Shown here: piece by piece, positions 60,429 through 64,000 of the stretch | How the letters are laid out: each line of letters begins with the position of its first letter | How positions within the stretch are numbered: position 1 is the first letter of the stretch | Source of the DNA: Hyalella azteca | Lineage: Eukaryota > Arthropoda > Malacostraca > Amphipoda > Hyalellidae | Assembly: GCF_000764305.2 (NCBI RefSeq) | Contig: NW_025934535.1 | Location: 62,001-126,000 of the forward strand | DNA length: 64,000 nt | Direction: 5' to 3' | Program-made: the position numbers and the translations under genes | The notes under the pieces: generated by a model | Told to the model about the DNA's origin: nothing | Database searches by the model: none | What the model saw: the letters and a program-made list of their open reading frames with translations, nothing else

Positions 60429-63400
60429 TTCACCCCACGTTGGCTGAAAAACTAAAATGCTTCTGGTAGTAAAAAGTTTCCTGAAGTGTGTTGTGGGACG
60501 AAAGTTTTAGGAATGGTGTTTTCTTGCCAGTTAGAATAGTTTAGCATGATAACATAGATAAAGCTTGAGTTGAAGAAGAGAAAAAGAAAGAGAAAACCAA
60601 GGCATCAGTGTTAGTAGAGGCTGTGAGTGAATGTAGGATCGAAACTGCTTCATTTAAGCAGAAATGAATATCTGAGTTGTTGCCCCAATTTAATTATAGC
60701 GAGAGATTGTCCGCCGCGTGACGCCACTATATAATAGAAGCAACTCATCAATAAAAAGAATACTCCCTCACCTGTTTTCATATCAGTGTTATTAACCTAA
60801 AAATCCGGTCATTTATAGTTTATTTGTCCTGTCTCTTCTGCAATTCTATAATAATTTGGTCTGCCCAGCACTTAATTCCAATTGAAGTTTCTATCCAATC
60901 TGGCAGAAGTAAAAACAGTCGCGATAAATCAATCGCGCAAAAATGATATTAAATTTAGCGATAATGAGCCTTCATGTAATACGATACTTCGTATAATTGC
61001 TTCATTAGAGTGTATATATGGAATAATTACGCCTGAATTGTGGTATCAGGCCGCGTCTCTGGGTGCCGTCGAGTCCAGCTCTCATTTCAGGCCACATTTT
61101 TATTGAGCGACAGAGAATCATTAGTTTCGCAATCAAAAGTCTTCAGGAAAAGGTTTTCAAGTTTATGAGACCTATTGGCTTGTTTTGAAGCGCAATCAGC
61201 CAGGTCTTTCTTAGTTTTTCCTCATGATAGGAGGAAGCCATATTAATGGAAGTGGCTGTTTTAATCGGTCTCTTTTTAAAATAAGTGCAAATTTCCATGT
61301 TAAATTTATAAGTTCACTTCAGAAATTGTAAGAAATGTGCAATTCAATTAGGTTTATAATCTCTTTGTTTATTGAGTTATAAAGTATCCATCTTCGTGGA
61401 AGCTTTGATAATGAACGTGTCTGGTATAGCGTTCACTCTAATTTGAATGTATTTGTTAAGGAACAAGTCTGGTAAATCGATCACTCTGCTACTGTTCGTT
61501 CTGATCAGAATTTGTTTGCTCAGAACGTCTGTCATATCGTTCACTCTGATTTGGTTTCGTTTATTAAGAAACTTGCCTGGGTTATCGTTCTCTCCCATTT
61601 AAATGTGTTTTTTTTTTTTTTTGTGTGATATATTGTTCCCTGTTTGGATGTCGTATTCACGTTTTCCTTCAGAGTGCTCGATTTTGTTATTGTAATCCCA
61701 GTTTCTCGCAAACTTTTCCTTCCAGGTCTTCATGAAGAGTATAGTGATTATTTTGAGGACAGAAACGTCGCTGTTATCGCGTGAATTTATCAACGCGTAC
61801 AGTGAGGGAAAGTTCCCCTCTGTGCAGCGTTGAAGGAGATTTGAATCAATACGTGTGTCCATGCAGCGAAAGCGAATTTTTTTATTCTTAACTGAACGAT
61901 TACGTCTTTTCACCCATTCCATTCTATCTTATTTACCGAACCCAACGAATCGTTTGTAGCACAATTGAGTGACATGAAATTACCGATGAGTTAGGCTCTT
62001 ATGAAGAAGATATCTTTTCACCTTTCTTTCTGTCGTGTCTTCAAGAGTACATAGTTTACTAGATGTGGCACGGTATAATTGATGACATTATTATTTTTTT
62101 CTGCATGAGGAACATTAACTTCTGCATATTAACAAATAATTGCCCAATATCACCTTTTAACACTTTATATATTGTTGTATACTACAATAAAATTTTATTG
62201 TTCTATTAGTAATGAAGGTAAATATAATTGTCTGAATGATAACATGGAGGCGAACCTATTACCTTTAGCTGCGCTAATTTAAATGCTCATCAATTATACA
62301 TTGGTGTTGAAAATTGTGATGAAGCGCAAGAAATAAGTTATTCTTTACAAAAACTGATTTAAAGAGACGAGCGTTTGCCCCTCAAGACGAGCTTTACTAG
62401 TCGTCAAAGTCAGATTTAAAGGGCTAATGAGCAGACTGATCTTCAAGCCTCATTAGGAAACTACGAAATCGCTTTGTTTTATTCTCTCTGTTGCCAGAGA
62501 AAAGCGATACCTCCAGGAGAAAATATTACACGATTTTTGCCGGAGCTGATAAACACTTCAAATAAGCAGTATTAATAACCTTGGCAATCGTGCCGTTCGT
62601 GGTTATTCAGCGCAAAGTTATTACGCGGATTTTTTTGTAACTTCCGGATGAAGAAATGAAGAAATGGAAGAGTTTTTTTTATTTCAAGTAGGCAAATCAG
62701 TTTCGTAATCGGGAAATTTTGCTGGACGTTTTCATACAGTTTCAATATTCTTAGAGATTGGCACGTAATTTCCAACTTTAATTTAATTCTTCTTATGGCT
62801 TTGCGCATGATATGCCAGATATGTAGACACGCATTAAATATCATACAGCAAATTTACCGTGATAATTGGAACAGATAGATAATTGGGACCTGAACATTCA
62901 TTTGCAGTGACGAGCTGACAGCTGCGCATTGTATTTCCAATTACCTGCTTTATGCTCATCAAAAAATATTTGAACGATTCATTCAATGAAATTTATCAGA
63001 ATAGTTGCATTGTATCCAATTATGTTTTTTCAATAATATCATCGATTTGCTGCAACAACAATTTAAAATAATATACGAAAAAATTGTTTATCTTTCTGTT
63101 ATTACACACACGTCGGTGGACAGCAGCATCACTAATTGGGCTAAAAAGTGCGTAATCTTGCATCATAGCCTGACATTAGCGCTCATTTCACACGAAACTA
63201 TGGATATTATTTAGTCACCCATGGCTCAGGAAACGATTGATCATGAGTAAGATAAGTGTGGTATCGCGTGACCGACGCTAAAGTTCAAAGATAATACATG
63301 GGGTAAAATAGCTTCTTAATTGATTACTGTCACGAAATTTATTATGACATGATAATATACTGATCATAAGACGTCTGCTGAGACGCAGTCTTCGTCACGG

Positions 63401-63779
63401 CATGTAAAAAAATGTCGGATTAAAACATTCGATTTTGAAGTCTGTTTAGACTTGAAAATTGAAGAATTTAATTCAAAAATTACCTTAAAGTATCAATACT
63501 AAATACCATTATAATCCAGCAACAAATAGTCATATCACTATTTACATTTCGCCATAAAATGCATTAGGCTTAATTCGAAGTGACAGAATTTTTCTAAATT
63601 CAAATTACCATTGCATTTGTAACCAATGACCGATGCATTCATGTTCCGGGCAATATAAAACGACGAAACATGGTCACGTCATACATATTATGGATCAATT
63701 CTATTTAATAACTCGTCAATTTCAGGAGCTGCTAGAAGCCTTCACAAACCCACGTCAGACGTTAGTTCCAGACAGCATT
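60429..63779. other. No supported gene
   Basis: AT-rich spacer. A poly-T run lies at 61606-61621. Frames such as 61599-61922 (minus) and 62572-62844 (minus) are basic, AT-driven readings with no family. Confidence 0.4.
61390..61600. repeat. Degenerate tandem repeat, unit about 60 bp
   Basis: Words GTCTGGTAAATCGATCACTC, GTCTGTCATATCGTTCACTC and CCTGGGTTATCGTTCTCTC recur at roughly even spacing, with TTTGTTAAGGAAC-like linkers. About four decayed copies. Confidence 0.7.
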
Positions 63780-63784
63780 ATTAG

Positions 63785-63906
63785 AGCTCATACTTACGCG
63801 CTCAGAACTCGTGGACTTACGCGCCCAGAACTCGTCGACTTACGCGCCCAGAACTCGTCGACTTACGCGCCCAGAACTCGTCGACTTACGCGCCCAGAAC
63901 TCGTCG
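63785..63906. repeat. Minisatellite, 23-bp unit, about 5 copies
   Basis: The unit is CTTACGCGCCCAGAACTCGT plus CGA. It passes directly into the next array. Confidence 0.9.
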
Positions 63907-64000
63907 ACTTACTTGCGTGTAGAGCTTTGTACTTGCGTGTAGACCTTTGTACTTGCGTGTAGACCTTTGTACTTGCGTGTAGACTTTTATACTTGCGTGT
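63907..64000. repeat. Minisatellite, 20-bp unit, cut by the window end
   Basis: CTTGCGTGTAGACCTTTGTA repeats to the last base. The first word, CTTGCG, resembles CTTACGCG of the preceding 23-bp array, so one array may have given rise to the other. It continues beyond the window. Confidence 0.9.

Noticed and set aside
1..64000. tRNA, rRNA or CRISPR features
   Set aside because: No cloverleaf with a proper T-loop was seen near the few GGTTCGA-like words. The direct repeats are eukaryotic minisatellites without spacers, not CRISPR arrays.

Overview
The window is nuclear DNA of an animal, most likely an arthropod and possibly a crustacean (low certainty on the group). It is AT-rich and gene-poor, with split genes using ordinary GT-AG introns. 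It is crowded with minisatellites, decayed non-LTR retrotransposons and small TIR transposons. Most open frames are chance or repeat readings. Real coding sequence sits in short exons found by joining conserved protein segments to splice sites and reading phase.

Layout. 1-6.5 kb: minisatellite arrays and an assembly duplication around a single N. 6.5-9.1 kb: two plus-strand exons of a neurensin-family gene, ending inside the gene. 9.1-19.9 kb: no gene supported, several arrays. 19.9-26.6 kb: a near-identical 701-bp tandem duplication carrying a LINE fragment, an isolated X-box-like motif, and a decayed CR1/Jockey-like LINE with its tail. 29.6-38.6 kb, minus strand: a TMEM237 gene with three coding exons (593 aa) and a probable upstream noncoding exon next to an RFX X-box. 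Its first intron holds a large palindromic repeat. 35.7-40.6 kb is duplicated at 47.0-53.9 kb, and the second copy also contains the promoter. 40.6-44 kb: arrays and a TIR element. 44.6-47 kb, minus strand: four exons of a secreted cysteine-rich protein of unknown family; its probable signal-peptide exon loses its start at a transposon junction. 53.06-53.10 kb: an uncut Nextera mate-pair junction adapter, so the order of sequence on its two sides cannot be trusted. 53.9-64 kb: mostly unassigned, with a tentative two-exon secreted peptide gene at 59.8-60.4 kb and two arrays at the right edge.

TMEM237 is a ciliary transition-zone membrane protein, and X-boxes are the sites through which RFX factors drive ciliary genes, so gene and motif support each other. 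Neurensin is a neuronal vesicle protein. No operon-like or pathway linkage between the genes is evident. The most interesting observation is that the TMEM237 promoter lies in a segmental duplication whose second copy keeps the X-box, has lost the canonical splice donor, and sits on the same strand upstream of the truncated secreted-protein gene.
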